From positions 1 through 64,000 of the forward strand of contig JAIXMR010000045.1 in NCBI GenBank assembly GCA_025677835.1: a DNA stretch of 64,000 bases. The letters run 5' to 3'. A program made the position numbers and the translations under genes. The stretch is from Sporodiniella umbellata (taxonomy: Eukaryota; Mucoromycota; Mucoromycetes; Mucorales; Rhizopodaceae). The notes under the pieces are model-generated. The model did no database searches and was not told where the DNA came from. It was given only the letters and a program-made list of their open reading frames with translations. Positions 31,227 to 43,101 of this stretch are shown here, piece by piece. Numbering within the stretch: the first letter of the stretch is position 1; each line of letters starts with the position of its first letter.

Positions 31227-33629
31227 AGTTTCGTTTTTGTCGATTAAAAATCCGTCTCTCATCAATTTATTAGATGGTCTACTTATTACTTCTTTTTTAA
31301 TCCAAGGTTAAAACGTATGTTGTTTTTGACAATAAAAAACGAAAGGTAAACAACAAACAGCATATCAGGTTTCGGCCTAAGCTCTTTATTTAGTGTCAAC
31401 GCACAGGCAGAAGATGAAGGGTCAAAGTAAGTTTGTTTTCTTTTTCTTTTTTACCATCTATTTTTTGTTTCTTTTTTTGAAAAAGCATTTTCAAAATTGA
31501 ACGCATTTTAACTTTCCCGCACATCCCAAAAAAAAAAAAAAAAAAAAAAAAAAGTCGATATGAAAATGGATTTTTCATGGAGGCCTAAAAAAGAATACAT
31601 ATAACAGTGAAAGGAGAGAGAATAAAAAGAATTGAAATTGGATGGTTTGTAAAGGGGGAGGGGACTTTATTTTATTTATTTTTACTTGTAAAATGTGTAA
31701 CCAAGAAAAGTCAACCTTTTTCTCCTTATAACATAACACACTTGAAACTTCCCTTATATATACATACATATAGAAGCAAAATGCTTGGCTTTTTCATAAC
31801 TAATTCCAAGTGTGTCGGCTAAACTTTGTCATTATTGAAAAAGGGATTGTAAGTTTTAAAACATACTCTCTATGACGATATACATGTAATGTTGGCACGC
31901 TTTTTTATTTTTGACTCTTTACTCAATTGTATAACTCTACAGAAACAGGAAACTAATATACTTGTAATTAACATAAAGTATAGTTTGTATGTCTAGGTGT
32001 ACATGCTGCCATCCGTATGAGTGTCGTTTCTTTTTTTTTAGTTACATTTTGGAAAATCCTGTCTAAACCAATTAACTTGACAAACAAGATTGTTTTGTCT
32101 GATCCAAAAACACAAAATAGCTTTATTAAACTATGCGCAGCCAAGGCACCTGACAAACTTTGTCTTTTCTAAGCTTTAATCTGGTTTTTAACTGGTTGAA
32201 AAAAGCTGTATACAGTCGCTAAATAGTTTCAAAAAGAGAAGCCGTTTTAATTGTACCTATTCCCAAGCGCGCTTAACAGTGAGTTTTTTTTCTTTTTCAT
32301 GTACCATAGCCTTTAAACAGATATACGTGTGTGTGTGTATGCTTTCGTTTCAAAGGCTTATTTCTGTTTGTGTGATGCCTAAACTAGTTTTATCAGAATT
32401 TAAAACAGAAAAAAAAAAACTCTACTTTGCTAAATCTTTACAATGGCTGCATTGCTCAATTAAAAAGAAGACGCTTTCTTTAGTCACATCGAATTTATTA
32501 ACGTTATCAGTATTTGGAAATGGACACGCTTTTTTTTTTTAAAAAAAAAAGCTGAATGCATAAAGAAATATTCACTGTCATTCAAGCGCTGAAAACTGTT
32601 ACAAACACATCTCTCACACCTTGATTGAATGAGAGCAAGCCGGTTCTCATTTTGAAAGGAGCTGCCTTCAATTTTTGTATACAGCTTTACCCTGTTTTCT
32701 TTTTTTGGTTTACAAAAAAAGGATTCCCAAAGCGGGGTGACTTTTTGTCAAGTGCTGTTTTTTAGTCTGTGCGGAGATCGTCGTGTCATTGAGCAAATGC
32801 CTTTTGACTTTTGCACTAGCGCGGGTCATGTCTCTCTTTTTTTTTTTTTTACATACTTCATTCCATCTTTTAGGCAAATAGGACAAAGAAAATAAGAACT
32901 CATCTTCGTCATTTTGATTTTGTTAGTGGTTTTTCTGACTGACCAACGCTATATACGCTAATAATTATTGTTTTTTTTGTCTTTTTTGAAATTCAAATTG
33001 AAGCACCTTCTCCTCTCTAGCTATTTCTAGCTACAACAGCACGGAAAAAAAACCAGAAGCAAAAACACCATGTAATACATGTGTGAGATTTATCTTAAAT
33101 ACTCATGATACAAATCTAATGACAGGCTATTTTCTCCATTCTTTTTTTTTTTTTACAAAAAAAATCTTTTGTACATTAAAGGTCCTAAAACCATCAACTT
33201 GATGTATAATTGTTTCAATAAAAAAAACCAATTCTCCTCTTTTTTTTCCAGTTGACAAGCAACCAATACTTCTATGTCAAATATAAAGTATCTTATTAAA
33301 TAAGACCCTAATACGAATTTTTTCTCTTGTAACACAGCTTTCTTTTTCCTTACAGTATAAAAGTTGATTTAGGTATCCAAAATGTGACCTAAGCTTATCA
33401 TCCATAGCTATGAAACCTATCCACTTATTTGTATGACACCGTGTACTTGATTGGGCCTTCATTGGTCTACATAGTATCTAAGAGATACCATTTCTTATTT
33501 TAATTTCTGTTTTATTGAATGACACAGTCTTTAGTCGCATAAATGTAGATATATGTATATGTATATATATATATATTGCTTTTCTGTCTCTCTTTTACTA
33601 ACCTTTAAAACTTTCGATTTACATCTACT
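31227..33629. other. Large spacer (2.4 kb), no supported gene
   Basis: A/T homopolymers (A26 at 31528..31553) and scattered AT runs. A minus-strand frame at 32156..31968 (LIKLFCVFGSDKTILFVKLI) looks protein-like but is short, lacks motif support and is not called. The right end has a TATATATAT stretch about 70 nt before the decayed TPI copy. Confidence 0.5.
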
Positions 33630-34583
33630 ATGGCACGTAAATTTTTCGTTATTGGAAATTGGAAAATGAATGGTTCTATCTCTCAAGCCAGAGATCTTGT
33701 ATCTGATTTGAATAAGATTGAAGTTCCCGTTAATACTGGTAAGCAATTTTTTTTTCTTTTAAAAAAGGTCTCTTATGCTACATTGTTTATTTAGAAGTAG
33801 TAGTGGCCCCTCCGGCCATATATATTGATCGCGTTTACCAAAACTTAAAAAAAGAATTGAAGTAGCTGCTCAAAATACATATACAAAACCCTCGGGCGCC
33901 TATACAGGAGAGATTTCACCCCAGATGATTAAAGATATTGGCGCAAAATGGATCATTGTTGGTCATCCGGAGCGTCGTGAACATTTTAAGGAATCAGATG
34001 AGTTTGTGAGCGAAAAAGCTCGGTTTGCTTTGGATGCCGGTCTATCCATTGTTATATGTGTGGGTGAAAAGTTGGCCGATCGAGAGGCTGGTTTGGCCAG
34101 TCAGATTATTTCACATCAAATGAAGAGTTTTGCTCAAAAGATCCAGGACTGGACAAACGTTGTTATTGCCTACGAGCCTCTTTGGACAATCGGTACTGGA
34201 AAAGCGGCAACGCCTGAACAGGCTCAAGAAATTCTTCAGTACATTCGTCATTGGTTAAGAGAAAATGTCTCGTACGATACTGCGCAAAAAACGAGGATTC
34301 TCTATTGTGGCTCTGTGAATGGTAAAAACTGTAAAGAGTTTGCTAATAAGCCAGATGTTGATGGTTTTTTGGTAAAAATACGATGAATTGACCTCTTCCC
34401 TTTTTTGGAGTGATACTTACTTTATTATAGGTTGGTCATGCTTGTCTTAGACCTGAGTTTGCCAGCATTGTTCGTGCTCGACAACAGGAGGGAACTCAGG
34501 GTTTAAGACGTAAACGCCTTATTCGTCAGTGCAGAAATCATCAAGACGAAAATCGCCTTTTACATAAAAAGAAGCGAGTCTGA
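33630..34583 (+). pseudogene. Triosephosphate isomerase copy, decayed
   Basis: Same three-exon structure as the intact TPI downstream: 33630..33738, 33795..34371, 34431..34583. One nucleotide is missing in exon 2 at about 33862 (AAGTAGCT where the intact gene has AAGGTTGCT), giving an immediate TAG; exon 2 is 577 nt against 578 in the intact copy. The normal stop is also lost (CAACAG instead of CAATAA), adding about 35 basic residues to a TGA at 34583. Substitutions hit conserved sites: GHPERR for GHSERR, CGSVN for GGSVN, VGHACL for VGGACL. Catalytic Lys (NWKMNG), His (IVGH) and Glu (AYEPLW) codons remain. It is AT-richer in codon use than the intact gene, as expected after loss of selection. 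Confidence 0.85.
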
Positions 34584-35229
34584 TTGCTAAGCTTTTTTAA
34601 AATCCAAATTAAACTTATGTACAATAAAAAAGACAGCTTGATTTTTTCTAGAGCCAAGTTTGTACTAGGTACATAAAAGCGTACATGCATAAACTACATC
34701 TGCCTCTATCATAAGCCATATAATTGCATGTCTTGATTTGCTTTTTTTTTTGTTTTTTGGATCCCGCGTAACAATCAGCACAGAAATCAGGTAGCAAAAT
34801 TCTCATGTGCTTTCAACCATTATTTCAAACTAGAAAAAAGTATCTTATCGTGCTGAATCTCAATTCAAATCCAGTTTGTGCATCCCAAATTTCCTTTTTA
34901 ATAGACAAAACTTAAGCTCGGTACCCAAGCTACCATACTCTTGGTATATCGCTTTGTCGAGCTTGAAAACTTTGTTTTTTTTTTCTTTCTCTTGTCAAGT
35001 TTCTTGACTAAAACTAAAAGATTGTTTTACAAAGTTCTATAAAACGTGTGTATCCTTTATTTCCCGCTGTGACTTGTTTTTGAAATGCATATATTTTGAC
35101 TTTTTTTTTCCCGCACTTTCTTTTCTTTACCTTTAAAAAAAATAAAGTAAGAGGTTTATATATCCACATGCTCCTAAATAAGAGATTCACGCGTTTCTTT
35201 ATAGTTCTTCTTTATTTTAAATATTTAAC
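34584..35229. promoter_or_regulatory. Upstream region of TPI1
   Basis: Spacer between the decayed and intact TPI copies; pyrimidine-rich with TATA-like TATATATCC at about 35157. A GTATCCTTT string (about 35050) resembles a U12 5' splice site but has no matching branch site. No gene. Confidence 0.5.
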
Positions 35230-36085
<856 letters not shown>

Positions 36086-36874
36086 ATATTGTAATAAATT
36101 ATGTATATTGTATATTTTTACTGCCCTTGTAAACTTTCAAATTCAGATTTACGTTTATTTTCTTTGGCTGGACTTTTAATTAAAGTTCAAAATGACATCG
36201 ATGGCTTATGTCATTTATACGAAGCCTACGCTAATGGTTCAATGCCAAAACAAAAAACTAGTAACTACAACAACAGAATACTAAAGACGCAAATTCCAAT
36301 CACAAGTCGTGGATTGGATTGTTTCTGATAGAGAGACAATTGTGCTTCTACCAATAGTCCGGAGGCTGCTACAGGCAGTGCACCAAAGGTACTGTCTAAA
36401 GAGAGCTGTGTTATAAATTTGCTTTTCATTCGTTTTTTTGAGAATTGGTCAGCTTTTATCAAGGAAAAGAGGTACGATTACTTGCTTTTTTAAATGTTAA
36501 AAAGGAAAAGAATTCTTGCTTCTCAATAAAAACTTTTTCTTCTTTTTTTTCTTTTTACTTGTGTACGCTTTTTAAACAAGCTGGGCATCTGGATAAACCA
36601 AAGTTGCGTAAAAACAAAACCACCTTGATTGAAAAAAATAGTACCGAATGTAAACCAATTATTTATCAACTAAAGAAACCACCAGTTCAGCAACTCAAGT
36701 GTACTTTTAATTTTAAACTGAATCTTAATACTAAATCATAAGGATGGTATCGTTTCAAAATACCCAAACAAATTGAAAAAAGGGCTTAAACTGCTAATAA
36801 CGCAGTGTTTTAATAACAAAAAGCTATATCAAGAAAAAAAACAGCAAAATCTCTATTTATTGTCGCTCCGGCTA
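36086..36874. other. Spacer with a decayed coding stretch
   Basis: On the plus strand a single frame from about 36160 to 36477 reads DGLCHLYEAYANGSMPKQKT, then RILKTQIPITSRGLDCF, two adjacent stops (TGA TAG, about 36328), and continues in the same frame as SPEAATGSAPKVLSKE, VINLLFIRFFENWSAFIKEK. It looks like a remnant of a gene; family unknown. The rest is AT-rich. Confidence 0.4.
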
Positions 36875-38559
36875 TTATTCTTTTTTCAGTTCTGGTTTAT
36901 GAGGAGTTTCAGTTCCTGTGGTGGCAATGAAATAAGTCAAAATCACCAGAAGTACAAAGAGACCAGACGTCCAGAGGACCCAGTATTCTTCAATAAAAGC
37001 AAAAACACGTCCTGCATAACTGATAGATTTCGAAGGGGCTGTGGAGATAGGTGTGAGTTGATCCAAATGGGTAAGGGCTTCAAAAAGAGTTTCGGGTTGT
37101 TTGATAGTCAAGGGCTTCCCTTGAAGGTCGTGCTTAAAGTACTGTTGCTCTTTAGGCTGTACGATAACAACGGCTGGAAGATGAACAGTGTTTACGCCGT
37201 AAACGCGAGAAGCGTAAATAGCGTATTTCCAGGCCTCAAGATAAACAAATTTATACTCGGAGTGAAGAGGAGCAGTTTGACGGAACAGATTAAGGGAATT
37301 GACATCTTCAGGTGAAAAGATACCCAGCAAAATAGTACCGGAGCTTTGACGTAAAAGCGTATTGGCATTGTGAGGCAAGACAGTATATACAGATGGCTTA
37401 CTGTGTCGCTGGATCCAGGCTCTAAGGTCCTCCTTTTCATCATAAATAAAGACCTGTTCGTCTTTAAGGATAGCAATAGCAGGAATTGAGTTGAGTTCAA
37501 GGCGCTCAGCTGTGTTGGGATCTTGTGTTGTGTAAAAGGGCAAAGTGCTTAAATATTCTGGAGCAATGGCCTCTAAGGCTTCTAATGCAGGTTTTTCTTT
37601 TTCGGTTACGTAAACCAAGTTGACATCGAATTTTGGCAATAATTTGTCCAATGCCTCATCGCTTCGCACGCCTCTAACAGCTGTATTAGAATACTCCAAT
37701 GCATACTCTGTCAATTCGTCTGCCTTCCTCTCTCCATTGTAGGTTAATTCTTGACCGTGAACGAAACTTGAATAAAACAAAACAATTAGGAAAAAAAGCG
37801 CCACACGTTAGTGAACCCGATATGGCTTACTATTTTAGAGTAGGTAGTCCAGTGACATCTTTACAGAGTGCTTTATGCTTACTACAATCCACCTCGCCTA
37901 CATTCACCTTATCGCGCAGTCGACTGGCTACCTGCACCCACTCTGGTGCCAAGTTCTTACAGTGACCGCACCAGGGTGCATAGAATTTAATAAACCAAGG
38001 ATCTTTGCTAGATAAGACCCGATCCATTGTCTCTTGATTCTCGATCGACTCGCTTTTTCCTTCGAGGTTCCTGAAAGGCATATTTACCTTTACAAAATCT
38101 TCAAGAGCCCCTTTCTGCTTTTTCCAAGCGCCTCGATGAAGACTTGTTAAGACTTGTGGGAACTGGGTTACCTCTTTTTCCGCACAATAGTTTGCATAGT
38201 CCTCGCAGTTGATTTTTGCAAACGCGATACTTGGGCTTGAATACAGCTTTGCTATCTCTTCGAACTGGGACGCTACAATTAATAATAAGCGATGAGACTC
38301 TTATTCGAGGAAGGCTATATATGTTTGTTCTGGTTTACTTGAAGGATGGCTTGGTTTATATAGTTCCAAAAATCTTGATGTTTGACAATTAGATTAATAG
38401 TTTTTTTTCAAATGAGTATGGTCAATGCGAAAAAAAAAAAGTTTAACAACAACTTTACAAAGCACCATAAGATCTTGTTTCAATTGTTTTGGGATCAACA
38501 TTGTTGACTGTTGCTTGTACTGTGGCCAATAGACCTAACAGGAACACAAAATTTACCAT
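36875..38559 (-). CDS. Transmembrane protein disulfide isomerase (TMX3-like)
   Basis: ER thioredoxin-fold oxidoreductase, 489 residues; exons 38559..38459, 38373..38339, 38272..37831, 37766..36875, phases consistent. Signal peptide MVNFVFLLGLLATVQA. The first thioredoxin-like unit (about 30-115; FLELYKP, QFEEIAKLY, AFAKINCEDY) has no CxxC. The second has WFIKFYAPWCGHCKNLAPEW with CGHC at 147-150 and EVDCSKHKALCKDVTGLPTL. Redox-inactive thioredoxin-like units follow (YLSTLPFYT, SIPAIAILKDEQVFIYDEKE, HLPAVVIVQ), then a membrane helix at about 454-475 and a short cytosolic tail ending in LKKE, similar to an ER-retention lysine signal. Layout matches TMX3. Exon borders around the second exon (35 nt) are the least certain part. 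Confidence 0.8.
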
Positions 38560-38689
38560 TTTTGGTAATAGAGAACAAAAAAAGCGAAAAAAAGAAAAAC
38601 AAATCTATTAAGAAGTTAATAGATGGCTGTGTGACGCGATGCTTAAATACCGTATTTATTAAAAGTATAAATAAGGACTGTACATAAGT

Positions 38690-39011
38690 TCAAATGGCAA
38701 TGCAAAACCAAAAAAAAAAAAAAACAAGGATAGACAAACTGCTCAAGAGTAAAACAGCGATGTTGATAGTAACCTGGGCGCCATTGGCTGCAGTCAAAAA
38801 TGCAATGTTTATTTGATTGACAACGGTTTAGGTAACAATGTATTGGCTACCTGACATGCTATCTTTTTCGGAAAGATGATCGTAGTCATCGTAATCATAT
38901 ATAGAGCGAAATCGTAGGTGCAGTTGCTCAAGTTTACTCCTAATAGCAAATGGGCTTCAAACTACTTGACGCCAAAACTCTACCTTTTCTCAGGGACGGT
39001 TTTATACCGTT
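38690..39011 (-). CDS. Possible small membrane protein, 5' end unresolved
   Basis: Three phase-consistent pieces with canonical splice sites on the minus strand: 39011..38984, 38939..38851, 38787..38690. They read RYKTVPEKRS, KLEQLHLRFRSIYDYDDYDH, LSEKDSMSANGAQVT, then INIAVLLLSSLSILVFFFFW and a stop: an acidic/basic stretch followed by one hydrophobic helix at the C-terminus. The helix end is encoded by a 15-nt T run, so its reading depends on run length. I could not place the first exon or name the family; a truncated transporter or a tail-anchored protein are options. It would sit about 130 nt upstream of the disulfide isomerase on the same strand. Confidence 0.35.
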
Positions 39012-39856
39012 CTGTTAAAAGAATTTGGCGAAAATTCGATTAACATTCATGGTTTTTTCTTTTTTCATGTAGAAAGTCAGTCTTTGCATATTTGGAGGGT
39101 AAAACTAGATTGGAGAAGCTTTAGATTGTTAAAAAAAAAAAGCCATTTATAGAGTAAGAATTGTCTTACACAAAGTCCTTTGTTTTTTTTTTTTTTTTTT
39201 TTTTTTTGAAAAAAATGCAAACGACTTTTATCAGGTTCCAGGAACTCTAGAAGATGCTCTTAAAACGAAAAATAAAATTAGATTGTAGAGTTAATTGACG
39301 TTTATTAGATCCTTTTAAACTAAATCTACCTACTCTTACACTGAATGATGATCAATACTTTTTATTATTATTATATTGCTTTTTTTCAATGATTAAAAAT
39401 AAAACAAAATAACAAAAATAAGGGGAGGTGTATGTACTATCAAAATGTTTTGAACTACGCGCCTAAAGGCAGAAACGATCAGCATAAAAAAAGCTTAAAA
39501 AAAAAGGGACATTCATTACTTGTTATGAAAACAGACTTTTGTTAAACATCTTGTTCTTACATTTTCGACATAAAAGGACTTCTAAACAAACAATGTATTG
39601 GTAAAGACCCCTCCCTTTTTTATTCCCAGAAAAGAAACTGTGAGAAAACAGTAAATAATGCAAGGGACTCTTTTTTTTTTAGAGAGGATGTCAAAGTAAC
39701 ATTGGAGACTGGGGAAATATAATTATTTATTATTAAGAGGTAATAAGAAAGGAAAGCGTCTGCATTGTTGTTTTTTTTTGTATATACTTCTCCTTTAAAA
39801 AAAAAAGAGTCCCCTCAAGAAAAAAAAATGAGAGAAAGACAGAAAGGGACAGAAAG
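39012..39856. other. Spacer, no gene supported
   Basis: T25 run at about 39183..39207 and A runs. May hide the missing first exon of the small membrane-protein candidate. A pyrimidine/A-rich stretch precedes the coiled-coil gene stop. Confidence 0.45.
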
Positions 39857-40790
39857 TCAAGATTCAGAAGCAGTGATTTCTGCTGCGATTGTTCTTATTC
39901 GATTCAATAAGCCATGTACTTCGCCACTACATTGCGCAGAAGCTGAAAGGCAGCTTTTTGTTTTAGTGGCCGATTGTTCGATTTCCAACTTGAGTTCAGA
40001 CAGAAGAGAATATACGTGAGTCATAAAGGCTTGAGAATTTGCTTTGGATTGTTGACGAAAGTTGATAATGGCCTCAGTGTGTTGACGCCGTTGCTTGAGT
40101 TTGGTATATACTAGATCCATCAAAAGCTCGTTTCTTTCTTTGATACACTGACTGTGCTCCCTTACAGTTTCATGGTCTCTCTTCAACAGATTTAGTTCTT
40201 TTTCGTTGCGATCCTTTAGTTTATCTACGGAATCCTGTAACAAATAACGTTGGTGTTGAAGCCCATTTCTTTCCTTGACAGCCACGTCCCGATCATGCTC
40301 CAACACTTGTTCTCGCTTTCGAAGGCCTTCTAGCTGATGTCTTGAAGCCAAAGCTTCGTCCTTTAACTGCTTGACTTTCTTCTCTAGCTCGCTTGACGCT
40401 TTTTTAGTTTCATTTAACGTCGTCTGTTTACACTCAAGTGTCTGCATAATTTCTTGAATTCGACTCCGAATGATATTGTTAGCACTGTTATAGTAATGTG
40501 TATCTTTTTCATGCTGTAATTTTGTCTGGCGAGCATGCTCAATCTATACTTGAGAATATCAGCCATTTATTCTCCTTTTTTATTCTTTCTCGGAAAAATA
40601 AAACATTCTGAATTACCTGAAGTCGAACGTTGGCCAGCTCTTTATGAACAGCATCTAATCGAGCAGCTAGCTGTTCAGCCACTTTATTTGTTCGAGAGGA
40701 AGTACTTGCTTGCGGTTGTACAATCACCGATATTGGAGGTGACATAAGTAGGCTCGTATTATGTACAAAAGATTCTTGGATATGAAGCAT
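39857..40790 (-). CDS. Coiled-coil protein, unrecognised
   Basis: 286 residues, exons 40790..40617 and 40543..39857, intron 40544..40616 (GTAATT...TATAG), phase 0. After a short N-terminus (MLHIQESFVHNTSLLMSPPI) the protein is almost entirely heptad-like coiled coil: AARLDAVHKELANVRLQ, SELEKKVKQLKDEALASRHQ, LRKREQVLEHDRDVAVKERN, VDKLKDRNEKELNLLKRDHE; the C-terminal 90 residues keep shorter helices (LLSELKLEIEQSATKTKSCL, LLNRIRTIAAEITASES). No domain recognised; kinetochore, spindle-pole or tethering proteins look like this, but nothing specific supports any of them. A second Met (MSPPIS) could be the start. Confidence 0.7.
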
Positions 40791-41628
40791 AACAAAAGAC
40801 AAAATAACTAAAAACCAGAGAAAAGCAAAACAAAATATAACAAAAGAAATGAAATATATAAAATAAAATTTACTTTTATTGCATAAAAATAATAATATTG
40901 AGGAGCTAATAAAAAGGGGACTATTCTATTTTAAAAAGAAAAAAAGGGTGAAAGCCACTCTCTTGACATAATCCACCCCCTTTTACCATTCACTCCCTAA
41001 TATATACTCTCTCTTCCTCATATATACATACACTCTATTTTTTTTTCTACATGCAACAAAACTATAAGCCCAGGGGGCTATAAAGCTAAAACGGTATTTT
41101 GCGAGGAAAGATGTATGAACAACGCAATACATATACTTTTTGATTCTGTTTTTATTTGTTTTAAGCTGCAGTGCTTTTTTGAACTAAATAAAAAACACAA
41201 GTAAAGAAATATGCACTTTGATGAAAACTTACCGCGTCATTTCGAGTAGTGACAATCCGCATGTTGACCTGCACTTTAAAGTAAGCATATTTGGTTGACT
41301 GTAAGATTATTTTAATTCTTTGCCAAAAAAAAAAAAAAAAAAGAAAAGAAGAAACTAAATTTTCATAACCATTTTCACTTTAAAAATAGTAAAGGAGAGC
41401 ATTCATCTCGAGACATTATCCTATTAAAAGTAAGAAACAAACATTCTATACCATTAAAAAAACCAAAGAACGCTTAATTAAAACCAGAGCTACCATTTTC
41501 GCTTACAAAAACAGCCGTTCCTCAAAAATATTTAAAGATCCGCGCGCAGGCATACTTCTTACATAAAACCCAAAGAAGGCAGACAATAGTCCTGCATTTG
41601 TTTTTTCTTGACACTGAATAAAATTTCG
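40791..41628. other. Divergent spacer with a weak spliced ORF
   Basis: On the minus strand an ATG at about 41570 (MPARGSLNIFEERLF, ending at GTAAGC) and a 66-nt exon-like segment at about 41305..41240 (STKYAYFKVQVNMRIVTTRN..., flanked by TTACAG and GTAAGT) look coding, but their phases and the 3' end could not be resolved. Otherwise AT-rich. Confidence 0.3.
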
Positions 41629-43101
41629 ATGTCCAGTTGCTTGTACGAGACAAAAAAACAATCAGCTCTATCAGGAATAGACAATCAGGTGATCATTGCT
41701 GATCGATGGAACATTCTCGGTAGAATAGGGAAAGGTTCGTTTGGTGAAGTGTTTGAGGGTATGTTTTGAAGAATAACAAAAAAACTGTATGCACAAATGT
41801 CTTTATTTTGTTTTATTTTTAAGTGTTGTTTAAACCATAGCTAAGGAAGAAAAGACAAAGAAAAAATATGCGATTAAAAGAGAACCATGTCGCATGAAGA
41901 AGCCTCAAGTGAGGCATGAATATGAGTTATACCAACTGTTTAGAGACATTCGTAAGTGCATCTCCAGCACATCAGGTTATTGACAATCAAAATAATTAGC
42001 TGGAATTCCAAAATGTTACTGGAATGGGCATTTTGAAGAGTTTGATTGCATTGCCATGGACCTGCTCGGCCCTAGTCTAGGCGAATTGAAAGAGGCTACT
42101 CTGACTATGTCTATACCATTTGTAGTAGAAATTGGCTGTCAAATGGTAGGAGTAATAGACAACGGTTAGAAACTGAGAAAAAGGAGTAGATTTCTTTAAT
42201 GGAAGCTATCCATAACCAAGGCTATGTTTACCGAGACATCAAGCCAAGCAATTTTTTGTTTTCGGCTGATTTTATCTTACCAGAGCCTAAAGCGCTAGAG
42301 GTACAGGAAGGAATAGAATGCCAATACCCAAGCTGCGAGGAGGTATTTGGAGCCTGGGCACAGAAGCCTCAGCTATTTTTGATAGATTTTGGACTAGCAA
42401 AACGTTGGCAGGATCCCGAAAACGGACAACATTTGATTGAGGTACGAAAAGCTCACAAAAAAAAAGCAGGAACAGCACGTTATGCATCTTTGAATGTTCA
42501 TCGAAATCAAATGCATACTAGACGGGACGACATGGAAAGTATAGGATATCTACTGTTAGATTTGATAGTGGGGGGTTTGCCCTGGGCGGGTATTCAGGCA
42601 CAGCGTTCTCAAATGGGCTGGGATCGTATCAAGAAAATAAAGGAGGATATCTTCTTGGAAGACTTTTATGCGGGGCTACCCCAAGGCTTTCTCAAATACA
42701 TGGAGCATACGCGACACTTAAAATTTGCGCAAAAGCCTGATTACTCGCTCTTCAGATCTTTTTTGACTGGATCGTTGCCGCAGGGACCCTACGCAGAATT
42801 AATCCCTTCCCCCTTGGCTAGTCAGACAGAAAAAAAAGAAGGCCTGCAGAAGATCGCCTCCAGTCATCAGGCTGCATCATCTCTCTCCGCGCCAGCCCTG
42901 ACCTCTCAAAAACAACAGAATAGAGTGGGTTGGTATGCACACAAGTACGAACAAGAACCTTGGATACCTGTTGTAGATTGGACCAACACCACGCCTGACC
43001 AAAGCACTACACAAAATGAGGTTGGGTGGGAGAAGCAGGATAAAGCCTGGAGCGCTATGGAAAGCACTTGGGCATCTACTGTAGTCAAGCCGTGGGAATA
43101 G
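41629..43101 (+). CDS. Casein kinase 1-family protein kinase with Trp-rich tail
   Basis: 432 residues, exons 41629..41758, 41841..41951, 42000..42145, 42190..43101. Kinase motifs: GRIGKGSFGEVFEA (Gly loop), YAIKREP (ATP Lys), AMDLLGPSLGEL, YVYRDIKPSNFLF (catalytic loop, YRD as usual in CK1), LFLIDFGLAKRW (DFG), KKKAGTARYASLNVH (CK1 form of the activation segment end), RRDDMESIGYLLLDLI and GLPWAGI. CK1 kinases phosphorylate acidic/primed sites in trafficking, signalling and clock functions. The insert between the catalytic loop and DFG (PEPKALEVQEGIECQYPS) is longer than in typical CK1. The last 60 residues hold seven Trp (VGWYAHKYEQEPWIPVVDW ... VGWEKQDKAWSAMESTW ... KPWE), not a known CK1 feature. 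Confidence 0.88.

Noticed and set aside
37740..37804. Signal-peptide-like start MALFFLIVLFYSSFVHGQ in the disulfide isomerase
   Set aside because: This is intron sequence (37767..37830) read through; the true signal peptide is in exon 1 at 38559.
41160..41580. Spliced small ORF on the minus strand (MPARGSLNIFEERLF and STKYAYFKVQVNMRIVTTRN)
   Set aside because: Segments have splice-like borders but phases and 3' end do not resolve, and no family is recognised.
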